Assembly (NCBI RefSeq): GCF_009827295.1
Contig: NZ_WTYD01000001.1
Coordinates: forward strand, 1,736,001-1,800,000
DNA: 64,000 bases
Source: Qipengyuania pelagi
Lineage (GTDB): Bacteria; Pseudomonadota; Alphaproteobacteria; Sphingomonadales; Sphingomonadaceae
Reading direction: 5' to 3'
Both the position numbers and the translations under genes were made by a program. The notes beneath the pieces are model-generated. The model was not told the DNA's origin and did not search any database. It saw only the letters and a program-made list of their open reading frames with translations. This document shows, piece after piece, positions 18,363 through 27,132 of the stretch (the first letter of the stretch is position 1; every line of letters starts with the position of its first letter).

Positions 18363-20207
18363 TCAACTATTATTCCGCCAGCGCGCGACGATCCGTTCGA
18401 CCTGGTCTTCTTCCCCGCCTGCCTCGTTCCATAGTTCGACGAAGCTGGGATCGTCCGATGCGGGGCGCTTGGCCTCTTCCAGCGTGTCGAAGCTGACGCG
18501 GATCGGGATCGCCACGCCCTCGCCGCAGATGATGCATTCGCGATTGCGCAGCGCCGGGATCGAATCGAGGAAACCGCGCGCGCCTTCGGGCATGGCGGCC
18601 TTCACGAAGGCCTGGTCGCGCTCGTTGTTGAGGCGCATCGAGATGATCGTGCCGCATTGCGACAGCACGCCCTCGGCCAGATCGCTCGGCCGCTGGGTGA
18701 CGAGGCCGAGCGATACGCCGTATTTGCGGCCTTCCTTGGCGATACGGCTGAGAATCTTGCCGACCGAACTGCCATCGGCGTTCTTCTCGCTGGGAACGTA
18801 GCGATGCGCTTCCTCGCATACGAGGAGGATCGGGCGCGTCTTCTCCTCGCGGCCCCAGATCGCGAAATCGAACACCAGGCGGCTGAGCACGGCGACGACC
18901 GTGGCGGTAACGTCCGACGGGACACCCGATACGTCGATGATCGAGATCGGCTTGCCACCGCCGGGCAGGCGGAACAGCCTGGAGATGAAATCCTTCATCG
19001 TGTCCGCGACGAGCATACCGGAGAACATGAACTGGTAGCGCGGATCGGCCTTGATCTCGTCCAGCTTGTTCTTGATCCGCATATAGGGCGCCGAATTGGT
19101 CGCCTTGTCGAGCTTGCCCATCGCGTCCTGCAAGGCGGCGCCGAGATCGGAGAGGAGATAGGGAACCGGAGAATCGACCGTGATCTTGCTGAGCTGGCTG
19201 GCAAGCCGACTCTTCTGACGGGCGGAAAGCAGGCATTTGGCGAGAATGTCGGCATCGACCTGCCGGGCGCTTCCCTCGCTGGTCAGGAACACCTCGCAAT
19301 GCTCCTCGAAATTCATGATCCAGTACGGCATCTGCAAATTGGAGACGTCGAGGATCTGGCCCGTTTCGCGAAAGGCCGCCGAATATTCGCCATGCGGATC
19401 GATCATGACGATGTGGCCTTCGGGCGCGGCCTGGCAGATCCGATGGAGGATCAGCGCCGCGCTGGTCGATTTGCCCGTCCCGGTCGATCCGAGCAGGGCG
19501 AAATGCTTGCCCAGCAGCGCATCGACATAGAGGCCCGCGCGAATATCCCTGGTCGGATAGACAGTGCCGATCTGGATCGAACTGCGCCCGTCGCTGGCAT
19601 AGACCTGGCGCAAATCCTGCGTGGTGGCGGGATAGATCATCGCGCCCGGAACGGGATAGCGGGTGACGCCGCGCCGGAAACCATGGAGCTTGCCGGTAAG
19701 CTTCTCCTCCTTGCCCTCGCCGAGAAAATCGATGTTCGCGACGATGGAACCGGCGGCGCGGCGATCCTGGCGCTGGTCGCGCACGCTGGCGAGGAGCCAG
19801 CTATTGCCGACGCGGATCTTGATCTGGCTGCCGACCTGCCCGGTCATGGCGATCGAAGGATCGGGATCGTCGACGCATTCGGTGAGGCGCTGGGTGTCGA
19901 TGGCGATCTGCGATCCCGCCCCGGCGACTTCGAGCACCACGCCGATGGGAAGCGCGGCATTTGCTCCGGAATCCGGCCCGGATGTCCGGCCGGAACCATC
20001 GGGTTCCTCACAAGCGGCTGGCTCGGCCCGGTGATCGGGTGCGCGCTGGGCTGTCTCGATCGCCGGGCGCGGTGGCTGCTTTTCGGCGTCAACCTGGCGC
20101 AGGCGATCGCGGAGCGGGGCCGGGCGCGCGGAATCGCCGCGGTCGTCGAACTCCTCCATCCGCGACGGGTCGAACACCCGAAAATTGCCCCCGCCCATAT
20201 CCGTCAT
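18363..20207 (-). CDS. HerA-like ATPase (DUF87/FtsK-HerA superfamily)
   Basis: A 614-residue ATPase. After about 85 residues of charged, low-complexity N-terminus comes a beta-barrel region (about 85-230). Next is the ATPase core, with Walker A LLGSTGTGKSTSAAL and Walker B-like GHIVMIDPHGEY. LLVCEEAHRYVP and the GLVTQRPSDLAEGVLSQCGT sensor region complete it. HerA proteins are hexameric translocases that usually act with the nuclease NurA, but no NurA-like gene is nearby. Similar stand-alone ATPases are widespread in alphaproteobacteria; their role is not settled. The ATG at 20207 is preceded by a 97-base gap holding no gene. Confidence 0.85.
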   Translation of the reverse strand: MTDMGGGNFRVFDPSRMEEFDDRGDSARPAPLRDRLRQVDAEKQPPRPAIETAQRAPDHRAEPAACEEPDGSGRTSGPDSGANAALPIGVVLEVAGAGSQIAIDTQRLTECVDDPDPSIAMTGQVGSQIKIRVGNSWLLASVRDQRQDRRAAGSIVANIDFLGEGKEEKLTGKLHGFRRGVTRYPVPGAMIYPATTQDLRQVYASDGRSSIQIGTVYPTRDIRAGLYVDALLGKHFALLGSTGTGKSTSAALILHRICQAAPEGHIVMIDPHGEYSAAFRETGQILDVSNLQMPYWIMNFEEHCEVFLTSEGSARQVDADILAKCLLSARQKSRLASQLSKITVDSPVPYLLSDLGAALQDAMGKLDKATNSAPYMRIKNKLDEIKADPRYQFMFSGMLVADTMKDFISRLFRLPGGGKPISIIDVSGVPSDVTATVVAVLSRLVFDFAIWGREEKTRPILLVCEEAHRYVPSEKNADGSSVGKILSRIAKEGRKYGVSLGLVTQRPSDLAEGVLSQCGTIISMRLNNERDQAFVKAAMPEGARGFLDSIPALRNRECIICGEGVAIPIRVSFDTLEEAKRPASDDPSFVELWNEAGGEEDQVERIVARWRNNS

Positions 20208-20304
20208 TACAGCTCAGCCCTTGCGCGCGTTCGATTGGAACGTTTGCTATGCGATGCAAGCGGTTAAGAACGGGTCAATATCCACAGGGCCGCATCCCTA
20301 AGGG

Positions 20305-21057
20305 TCAGATAAGGGCGAAGAAACGGCCGGCTGCCCACCCCATTCCGATCGACAGCACCACGGCGAAAAGGCCATAGGCCAGGCCGTGGCGGTTCGCCGA
20401 ATTCTCCACGAACCGTTCGAACCCCACCTTGCGCACCGCCACCTCCGCCGTAGCCGAAGCCAGCACCCGCCCGCGCGAGATCGCGAAGGTTTCGGCGGTG
20501 TAGATGCCCGTCGTAACATTGGACGGCAGCTCGATCCGCGCCTGATACAGCACGTCTTCGCTGATCTGCACGCCGCCGACCTGCTCGGTATAGAGGCCCT
20601 GGCGCGTCTTCAGGTCGACGAGGCCGGCGGCGAAACGGGTCTGTTCGTCGGTGTCGATCACGCCGCTGGGCGACAGCTGGATATAGGATGTACCGAATTC
20701 GTAGATGGCGGCCGTCTTCTCGTCGACGATCTGTTCGATGGGGCGCGAGGATGCGACCGCGAAGAAGCTGGGCGCGGAGCGGAAATCGGTCTGCTCGGCA
20801 TTCAGCCAGACGCCCGCGATCCGGTCCTTCTCACGCACGCGGATCGGTTCGGACGGGCCCTTGAGCACCACGACGATGTCATAGCGCCCGCCCGCCTGCT
20901 GCGCGATCGGATCGATGATCGCGCCGAACAGCAGCAATTCGGTGCCCGTGAAGCCCTGGCGTACCTGGACTTCGTGCTGCGAGACTTCGGGCACGAGCAC
21001 CGGATCGCGCTGTCCCATGACGAGGACCGCGAAGAGGATCAGCAGCCACGCCCTCAC
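20305..21057 (-). CDS. TIGR02186-family membrane-anchored protein
   Basis: A 250-residue protein with an N-terminal signal or anchor (WLLILFAVLVMG), a periplasmic beta-rich domain and a C-terminal membrane helix (about 228-245). The pattern, with HEVQVRQGFTGTELLLFGAI and GVWLNAEQTDFRSAPSFFAV, matches the TIGR02186 family of unknown function. It starts at GTG 21057, overlapping the stop of the TSUP permease by four bases (GTGA). The tight pairing suggests it is a periplasmic partner of that sulfur-anion exporter. Confidence 0.85.
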   Translation of the reverse strand: MRAWLLILFAVLVMGQRDPVLVPEVSQHEVQVRQGFTGTELLLFGAIIDPIAQQAGGRYDIVVVLKGPSEPIRVREKDRIAGVWLNAEQTDFRSAPSFFAVASSRPIEQIVDEKTAAIYEFGTSYIQLSPSGVIDTDEQTRFAAGLVDLKTRQGLYTEQVGGVQISEDVLYQARIELPSNVTTGIYTAETFAISRGRVLASATAEVAVRKVGFERFVENSANRHGLAYGLFAVVLSIGMGWAAGRFFALI

Positions 21058-21962
21058 AGCATATTCACGGTGTAGATCTCGTCCGGGCGGACGAAAAGGC
21101 CGAAGAACATGCGCAGCGCGATGATGAGGACGATCGCGGCGAGGACGATGCGGAGCTTTTCGGGCGCGAACCGCGCCGCGACCTGCGTGCCCATCTGCGC
21201 CCCCGTCACCGATCCGATCAGCAGGAGGCCGACAAGCACGATATCGACCGCCCGCGTCGTCAGAGAATGCATCATGGTCGTCACGACGGTTACGAACAGG
21301 ATGTTGTAGAGGCTGGTGCCGACCACGACATTGGCGCTCATCCCCAGGATATAGAGCATGGCGGGCACGAGGATGAAGCCGCCGCCAACCCCCATCAGCA
21401 TGGTCAATATCCCCACGATCACGCCCAAAAGCAGCGGCGCGAGCGGCGAGATGTAGAGGCCCGAGCGATAGAAGCGCCAGCGCCCCGGCAGGGATGCGAT
21501 CAGCGGGTGATGGCGGCGGCGGCGCGGTGCGGCGGCTCCGGGATCGCCGCGGATCGCCTGCCACGCCTCGCGCGCCATCAGCGTGCCGATCGAGCCGAGG
21601 AGCACGACGTAGAGCGCGTTGATCACAACGTCGATCTGACCGATCGAGCGCAGGAACCGAAACAGCAGGGAACCGATGCCCGCCCCGATGGCCCCGCCCG
21701 CCACCATGACCGCGCCCATGCGGTAATCGACGCCGTTGCGCTTGGAGTGGGCCAGCACGCCCGACACGCTTGCGCCGGTCACCTGTGTCGAGGCGGATGC
21801 GGCGGCCACGGTCGGCGGGACGCCGTAGAAGATCAGCAGCGGTGTCGTCAGGAAACCTCCGCCGACCCCGAACAGGCCCGAAAGGATGCCCGTCACCCCG
21901 CCCAGCAGCACGATCCACAGCCCATTGACCGACAGGTTCGCGATGGGGAGGTAGACGTCCAT
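21054..21962 (-). CDS. TSUP-family permease (TauE/SafE)
   Basis: A 302-residue integral membrane protein with about eight helices in two repeats. Each repeat carries the family glycine motif: GILSGLFGVGGGFLTTPLL near residue 25 and GILTMLMGVGGGFILVPAML in the second half. TSUP proteins export sulfite, sulfonates or related anions. A charged loop (about 146-160, PRRRRHH) separates the halves. It is co-transcribed with the TIGR02186 gene. Confidence 0.92.
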   Translation of the reverse strand: MDVYLPIANLSVNGLWIVLLGGVTGILSGLFGVGGGFLTTPLLIFYGVPPTVAAASASTQVTGASVSGVLAHSKRNGVDYRMGAVMVAGGAIGAGIGSLLFRFLRSIGQIDVVINALYVVLLGSIGTLMAREAWQAIRGDPGAAAPRRRRHHPLIASLPGRWRFYRSGLYISPLAPLLLGVIVGILTMLMGVGGGFILVPAMLYILGMSANVVVGTSLYNILFVTVVTTMMHSLTTRAVDIVLVGLLLIGSVTGAQMGTQVAARFAPEKLRIVLAAIVLIIALRMFFGLFVRPDEIYTVNML

Positions 21963-22006
21963 CCTCCGCCTCTATCGCAGGCTTGGCGGGCTTTGAAGAG
22001 GCTCGC

Positions 22007-23140
22007 TCAAAATCCGGCAGAAAGCGTCAGGGCGGCGCCCGATCCGGGCAGGGCATCCCCGGCGACGCGAAAGCGGTAATCGGCGGACAGGCGCGCGGGT
22101 GCCTCGCCAAGCTGCAGCGCCAGGCTGGCGCTCGGCCCGATATCGAGCCGCCCGGCACCGCGCTGGACCCCGCCCCACGCTCCTGCGCCCACCGCGACAT
22201 CGCCGAGATCGAACCGGGCCACTCTGCGTTCGGCGCCGATCTGGCCATCCGCGAACGCCGTCGCGGCTTTGCCCCCGACGAAGCCTGCCTGCGCATAGCC
22301 GCGCGTAATCATCCCGCTATCGGAATGATCGGCGAAGAGGCCGGTGGTCGCGAAGACGGACGGGCGCAGCAGCGTCTCGTTCCGCGCCCCTTCCCCCTGT
22401 CGCGTCACCCGCGCCTCCATATGCAAGCGAACGGGCAGATCGGAATGCGGGCGTACGCTGAGACCGAGCGCCACGTCCTGCTGCTTCGGCCCGGCGATGG
22501 CGGCGGCGATCCGCCCGTAGAGTTCCGGTCGCGCGCGGCTGTCCGGCGCAAGAGCATAGCGCAGGACTGCCCCCGCCTGGCTCGATCCGTAACTGGCGGA
22601 CCCCGGCGCGGCCGATGGTGGCGCGTCGCCGCCGGGGCGGAGAAACAGCCGGCCATCGCCCGAAAAACGACTTGAGGCTGCGGCTCGGGAAGAGGGCGCG
22701 ATGGGGCCCCTCGTCCCATTGCCGAACGCCTCGCGCGGCTCATAGGCGAAATTGGAGACGTGGCGGACGAGACGTGGCAATTCGGACATTGCCGCCAGCC
22801 AAAGCCGATGATGGCCGGGGATGTAGGCCGAGCGGGACGGCTCGGGGCCTGTTCTCGCCGGCACTGCCATAGGCGTGAATGCTGCGTGATCTTCGGCGCT
22901 GAGGATCGGGCCGGGAGACGCCGCGACGTGTGATCGAGCGACGAGTGCCTCGTTCGGTACAGTGCGGAGCGGCGATGCTCTAGTATCGGCGAACCTATCG
23001 ATCGCTTCGGACGGGTCTAGCAGAGCAGCAGGCACGGTTTCGAGCAGGGGCGACCAGAAGGCCGTGCGCAGGACGGTGTAGCCCACGAGCAGCGAGACGA
23101 TCGCCACCAGTGGCTGGCCGCGCCTGGTTCGCACCACCAT
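22007..23140 (-). CDS. Envelope protein with beta-barrel-like C-terminus, NfrA-like partner of the glycosyltransferase
   Basis: A 377-residue protein with one N-terminal membrane helix (about 8-27), a long disordered Pro/Ser-rich region, and a C-terminal half of alternating strands (about 190-377) ending in Phe, as in outer-membrane barrels. The strand pattern (GAWGGVQRGAGRLDIGPSASLA, ADYRFRVAGDALPGSG) recalls the C-terminus of NfrA, the phage N4 outer-membrane receptor and glycan exporter, but likeness is weak. ATG 23140 follows the glycosyltransferase TGA by one base and is preferred over 23161. Much shorter than E. coli NfrA. Confidence 0.5.
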   Translation of the reverse strand: MVVRTRRGQPLVAIVSLLVGYTVLRTAFWSPLLETVPAALLDPSEAIDRFADTRASPLRTVPNEALVARSHVAASPGPILSAEDHAAFTPMAVPARTGPEPSRSAYIPGHHRLWLAAMSELPRLVRHVSNFAYEPREAFGNGTRGPIAPSSRAAASSRFSGDGRLFLRPGGDAPPSAAPGSASYGSSQAGAVLRYALAPDSRARPELYGRIAAAIAGPKQQDVALGLSVRPHSDLPVRLHMEARVTRQGEGARNETLLRPSVFATTGLFADHSDSGMITRGYAQAGFVGGKAATAFADGQIGAERRVARFDLGDVAVGAGAWGGVQRGAGRLDIGPSASLALQLGEAPARLSADYRFRVAGDALPGSGAALTLSAGF

Positions 23141-23141
23141 G

Positions 23142-24533
23142 TCAGGCCGCCTCGCGTGCATCGATCGCGGGATGGTCGCGGTGGTCCGTCTTCTCCCACA
23201 CGATCGGCGCGCCCCGCAAAGTGCGCAGATAGGCGAACAGCGCCCGCCGCCCGGCCAGGATCGCGATGGTGTTGGAGACCGGAATGCGAGCCACGGCGAG
23301 CGCCGCCTCGCGCCAGCCGAATTCGCGGCCCGTAAAGACGGCCCGGATCGCGGACCGCCACACGAGCGCGGCGAAATTCGCAGCGACGAGCAGGTGGAGG
23401 AGGGGACCCAACCTGACCGTCTCGATCAGACCGAAGCCACGCGCCGCCCAGCTCAGCGCCATGGCGGCGAGCAGGCCGTAAGCGACGAAAAGCAGGAGCG
23501 CCGCGAGCGGGCCGCGCCGGTCGCGCAGATCGAACCAGCGCCGCGCCGCACCCTTGCCCCAGCCGATCCTGTCCCATCCCTGCAAGGCGATCCCGTGCAC
23601 CCAGCGGGTCTTCTGCCGCACCGATTCGCCGATCCTGCCGGGGAAATAGGCCCGCGTCGCAATCAGCCGCCCTTCCTTCGTCCGCATCCGCAGGAACCGC
23701 GTCGGCATTCCCATCATCGCGATATCGAGGCCGAACTCGTAATCCTCGGTCAGCGAATCGACGGCGAAAGGCCCTCGCCCATTCCGCGCGGCGGCAATCC
23801 GCGACAGCGCATCGCGCCGCACCGCGCAGCCGACGCCTGCACCCGGAACGCCTGCCCCCAGAGCATCGCGCACGGTCATGGTCTTGGCGTGCGCCTCGCA
23901 GAATTCGTCGACATAATGGCCCGCGACGAAGCGCGAGCCCGGCTTGGGCAGGGCCAGCACCGGCAACTGGACGAAAGCGGCATGGTCGAGCGCGATGTCG
24001 AACAGTTTGAGCGCGAGCGGATCGACCATGTCCTCGGCATCGTGCAGCAACACCATGCGGAAGACGCGGCCGCGCATCGCTTCCTCGTCCTCAAGCGCCC
24101 GATAGAGGCAGTTGAGGCAGTCAGCTTTGGAGGTCGGTCCGAATTCGGGATTGACGACCACCCGCACGCGGCGGTCCTCTTTCTCGAGCGCCCGCGCGAC
24201 GGCCAGCGTAGCGGGATCGTTGGCGTAGCATCCGATAAGGATCGTCAGTTCGGGATCGGGCCACACGGCGAGGGCGTGCCTGACCGTGGCGCCGATCACG
24301 CGCACCTCCTGCCAGCAGGGGATGAATACGGCGGCGTCCCCGGTAAGCGTATTGGCGGCGAGATCGCCAGCATCGATGCGGCCGGTCCCCAACCGCCCCG
24401 TCAGGCGCAGCCAGAGATAGGCGATATCCACCGCGAATTCGTCCAGCGCCCCGATCAAGAAGAAGACGCCCGCGAACAGCAGCATCTCGTGCTGCATCGC
24501 CACGAACAACGCGCCGCCCTGCCCCAGGGCCAT
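23142..24533 (-). CDS. Membrane glycosyltransferase, NfrB-like family 2
   Basis: A 463-residue processive-type glycosyltransferase. An N-terminal membrane segment is followed by a GT2 domain with VVNPEFGPTSKADCLN, the acidic motif LLHDAEDMVDP, the catalytic TEDYEFGLDI and the QKTRW motif (Q-x-x-R-W); two or more C-terminal helices follow. It resembles NfrB, which makes the N4-receptor glycan, and cellulose-synthase-like enzymes. The start is not certain: ATG 24533 is used; TTG 24578 and ATG 24497 are also in frame. Coupled to the barrel-like gene downstream. Confidence 0.8.
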   Translation of the reverse strand: MALGQGGALFVAMQHEMLLFAGVFFLIGALDEFAVDIAYLWLRLTGRLGTGRIDAGDLAANTLTGDAAVFIPCWQEVRVIGATVRHALAVWPDPELTILIGCYANDPATLAVARALEKEDRRVRVVVNPEFGPTSKADCLNCLYRALEDEEAMRGRVFRMVLLHDAEDMVDPLALKLFDIALDHAAFVQLPVLALPKPGSRFVAGHYVDEFCEAHAKTMTVRDALGAGVPGAGVGCAVRRDALSRIAAARNGRGPFAVDSLTEDYEFGLDIAMMGMPTRFLRMRTKEGRLIATRAYFPGRIGESVRQKTRWVHGIALQGWDRIGWGKGAARRWFDLRDRRGPLAALLLFVAYGLLAAMALSWAARGFGLIETVRLGPLLHLLVAANFAALVWRSAIRAVFTGREFGWREAALAVARIPVSNTIAILAGRRALFAYLRTLRGAPIVWEKTDHRDHPAIDAREAA

Positions 24534-24608
24534 TACAATTTCAGCATGTGCCCCACACGCCCCCATTCCTGTCCACAAATGTCTATACGCATTTTGCGCA
24601 GGGGCAAT

Positions 24609-24666
24609 GAGAGATCTTGGAAGAGATCTTGGGAAAGATCTGGATGGGATCGGGGTAAGATCAGGG
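24609..24666. repeat. Imperfect tandem GATC-containing repeats
   Basis: About five copies of an 11-12 base unit related to AGAGATCTTGG stand head to tail in the 198-base gap between the glycosyltransferase and gloA. Three contain AGATCT and all contain GATC. They sit 75-130 bases upstream of the glycosyltransferase start, where a regulator array could be. Confidence 0.6.
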
Positions 24667-24731
24667 ACGAACCGCCCGCGCCGTCTTTCCGGCGGTGGCG
24701 GTCCGTCTATCGCGCGAGGGCCTGCGTGAGC

Positions 24732-25169
24732 TTACCAGCTGCCGGTGTTTTCCATGCTTGCCCAGGGTTCCTGCGGCGGCAGATGGCCGTCCTGCAACAG
24801 TTCGACCGAGATTCCGTCCGGCGAGCGCACGAAGGCCATATGCCCATCGCGCGGCGGGCGATTGATCGTGTGACCCGCATCCATCAGCCGCTGACAGGTG
24901 GCGTAGATATCGTCGACCCGATAGGCGAGGTGGCCGAAATTGCGCCCTCCGGTATAGTCTTCGGGCGCGCTGCCGTCTTCGGGCGGCCAGTTATAAGTGA
25001 GTTCGACCTCGGCCACGCCCTCCTGGCCTTCCGCGGCGAGGAAGATCAGCGTGAAGCGCCCCTTCTCATTGTCGAACCGCCGCGTCTCCTTGACGCCAAA
25101 GAGTTCGAAGAAGGCCAAGGTCGCATCGGGATCGCTGACCCGGATCATGGTGTGGAGATATTTCGTCAT
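24732..25169 (-). CDS. gloA: Lactoylglutathione lyase (glyoxalase I)
   Basis: A 145-residue glyoxalase I, which isomerises the methylglyoxal-glutathione hemithioacetal to S-lactoylglutathione. The metal ligands are visible: His6 (YLHTMIRV), Glu56 (VAEVELTYNW), His80 (FGHLAYRV) and Glu123 (ISVELLQ). Length is normal. It stands alone, in the same direction as the porin upstream. Confidence 0.95.
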   Translation of the reverse strand: MTKYLHTMIRVSDPDATLAFFELFGVKETRRFDNEKGRFTLIFLAAEGQEGVAEVELTYNWPPEDGSAPEDYTGGRNFGHLAYRVDDIYATCQRLMDAGHTINRPPRDGHMAFVRSPDGISVELLQDGHLPPQEPWASMENTGSW

Positions 25170-25245
25170 CGTCGGTCCCCTAACTCTTCGTCACGATTAT
25201 CCGTGCCGTCTATTCGTCACGCCAGATGGGGCCGATGGTGCGATA

Positions 25246-25280
25246 ACGAAAGGGGCGGCCCGACCGGACCGCCCGCCTTT
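25246..25280 (-). terminator. Rho-independent terminator after the TorF-type porin gene
   Basis: On the minus strand, about 25 bases after the porin stop, GGGCGG pairs with CCGCCC around GTCCGGTCGG, with AAAG before and CCTTTCG after the stem. The U-run is short, so termination strength is uncertain. Confidence 0.6.
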
Positions 25281-25299
25281 CTTCAAACCTTCGCCTGTC

Positions 25300-26067
25300 T
25301 CAGAAGCTTGCGCTCAAGGTCACCACGAAAGCGTCATCGACGAAATCATAGGCTCCCGGGGCGATATCGCCTTCCGCGCCGACATAGGCGGCGCTGAGCG
25401 TGAACGGACCATAGACACTGGCCTCGGCCCCGATCGACCAGTCGAAGGCATCGCCGTCATTGGTGAAGGTGAGGAAACCGTCAGTATAGCCCAGATGCCC
25501 GGTCACGGTGACGGGCGTGTTCGGAATACCCACCCCGATATCGCTATAGACGTACAGATTGTCCGTACCGCCGAGCGAATCCTGTTCGGGCGCATAGGCG
25601 ACGCCGACGGTGGTTTCCGCAGGCCCGAAAGTGAAGCCGAGCGAGGAATAGAATTCGACGTAATCGAAATCGCCGGGGCCGGCATCGGGATAGAGATAGC
25701 CGATCACGCCGACATCGAGCGCGAGGCCTTCGCCGATATCGCCGCTCCAGCCGCCATAGACGTCCAGTTCGACATCGCCGTATCCGACCGTGTCGTCATC
25801 AAGGGTCGATGCCCAGGTGCCGACGTAGAAGCCCGATTCGTGGGCAAGGTCGAGGCCGCCCTGCACCGCCGGGTCGCCGCCCGACAGGTCGACGCCACGG
25901 AAGCGGTATTCGCTGGTCAGCGCGATATTGGCGGAAAAGGTGATCGGACCTTCGGTTTCCGCTTCGACTTCGTCGGCGGCATTGACGGTCTGCGCAGCCA
26001 CGGGGGCCGCAAAGGCGAGGCTCGCCAAAACAAAAATTGCGGCCGGGCCGCGAAAGGACGTGAGCAT
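25300..26067 (-). CDS. TorF-family putative outer-membrane porin
   Basis: A 255-residue protein with a cleavable signal peptide (LASLAFAAPVAAQ) and a beta-barrel-like body ending in LSASF, the aromatic C-terminus used for outer-membrane insertion. The start of the mature part, ITFSANIALTSEYRFRGVDLSGGDPAVQGG, is the signature of the TorF/TIGR02001 (Gcw_chp) family common in Sphingomonadales. Substrate is unknown. A 258-base gap separates it from the divergent phosphatase gene; I see no gene in it. Confidence 0.9.
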   Translation of the reverse strand: MLTSFRGPAAIFVLASLAFAAPVAAQTVNAADEVEAETEGPITFSANIALTSEYRFRGVDLSGGDPAVQGGLDLAHESGFYVGTWASTLDDDTVGYGDVELDVYGGWSGDIGEGLALDVGVIGYLYPDAGPGDFDYVEFYSSLGFTFGPAETTVGVAYAPEQDSLGGTDNLYVYSDIGVGIPNTPVTVTGHLGYTDGFLTFTNDGDAFDWSIGAEASVYGPFTLSAAYVGAEGDIAPGAYDFVDDAFVVTLSASF

Positions 26068-26325
26068 GACAGACTCCTGTGGTTGTCGCTTCGTCCCACC
26101 TGCAATCCACCGGGCCCCTTGTTTTTGAGCGGGGTCCTCGCTCGGATCGGCAAACTTGTTTCACGAAAATGACAACCGGCGCAAGTTTCGATCCACCGCT
26201 TCTCGCACTTGCAACACAGGGCGTGGCAAATCGGCAACGGAGCGGCTTGCCGCAGTGCAGCAATCGCGGTTGCAGCCTCGCGCGGCCTGGCCTAAACGCC
26301 TTGCGCCGGGCTCCACGCTCGCCAC

Positions 26326-27126
26326 ATGCCAATCATGATTAAAGCCCTCAGCAAGATTTTCCGCTCCGACAAGGCCGCCCGGCCGCTCCCTTCGGTCCCC
26401 GAGGGCGAACGCTATTACATTGTCGGAGACATTCACGGACGCTGCGACCTGTTCGCCGCATTGAAGGATGCGATCGAGCAGGACGAGGCGGATACGATCG
26501 CGAAAAGCACGGTCATCCTGTTAGGCGATCTGGTGGATCGCGGCCCCGACAGCGCGGGCGTGATCGCGCTGGCTCGCGAATGGCAGTCCCGACGCCCGAT
26601 GCGCTTCCTCGCCGGGAACCACGAGGAAATGTTCCTCGACAGCTTCGACGATCGCAAGGTGTTGCGCCATTTCGTCAAGCATGGCGGGCGCGAGACGATC
26701 ATGAGCTACGGCCTGACGCGCAAGCAATACGACGTGCTCGAACTCGACGAGTTGCAGGACGAGATGCGCGTTATCGTCCCGCAGGAACACCGGGATTTTC
26801 TGGCCGCTTTCGAAGACATGATCGTGATCGGCGATTACGTCTTCGTTCACGCCGGTATCGACCCTTCGCGCCCGATCGAGGATCAGTCGGCCAAGGATCT
26901 GCGCTGGATACGCGAGCGGTTCCTCAACACTGTCGGGCCGCTCAGCCATGTGATCGTGCACGGACACACGATCTTCGAGGACGTCGAGGATCAGGGGCAC
27001 CGGATCGGCATCGACACAGGCGCCTTTCGCACCGGGGTCTTGACCGCGCTCGTTCTCGAAGGCACCGAACGCCGCTATATTCAGGCCATCGAGCGCGACG
27101 GCAGGATCACCATCCAGCATGGGTAG
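26326..27126 (+). CDS. Calcineurin-like serine/threonine phosphatase (PPP family)
   Basis: A 266-residue metallophosphoesterase. The metal-binding motifs are in order: GDIHGR (about 35), GDLVDRG (about 67), GNHEEMF (about 97), with a later His in HAGID and HGHTIF. This is the bacterial PrpA/PphA type of protein or small-molecule phosphatase. It lies six bases before ugd, so it is likely co-transcribed and may act on sugar nucleotides or on a tyrosine/serine phosphoprotein of polysaccharide synthesis. A second ATG (26335) is possible. Confidence 0.9.
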   Translation: MPIMIKALSKIFRSDKAARPLPSVPEGERYYIVGDIHGRCDLFAALKDAIEQDEADTIAKSTVILLGDLVDRGPDSAGVIALAREWQSRRPMRFLAGNHEEMFLDSFDDRKVLRHFVKHGGRETIMSYGLTRKQYDVLELDELQDEMRVIVPQEHRDFLAAFEDMIVIGDYVFVHAGIDPSRPIEDQSAKDLRWIRERFLNTVGPLSHVIVHGHTIFEDVEDQGHRIGIDTGAFRTGVLTALVLEGTERRYIQAIERDGRITIQHG

Positions 27127-27132
27127 GACGAT

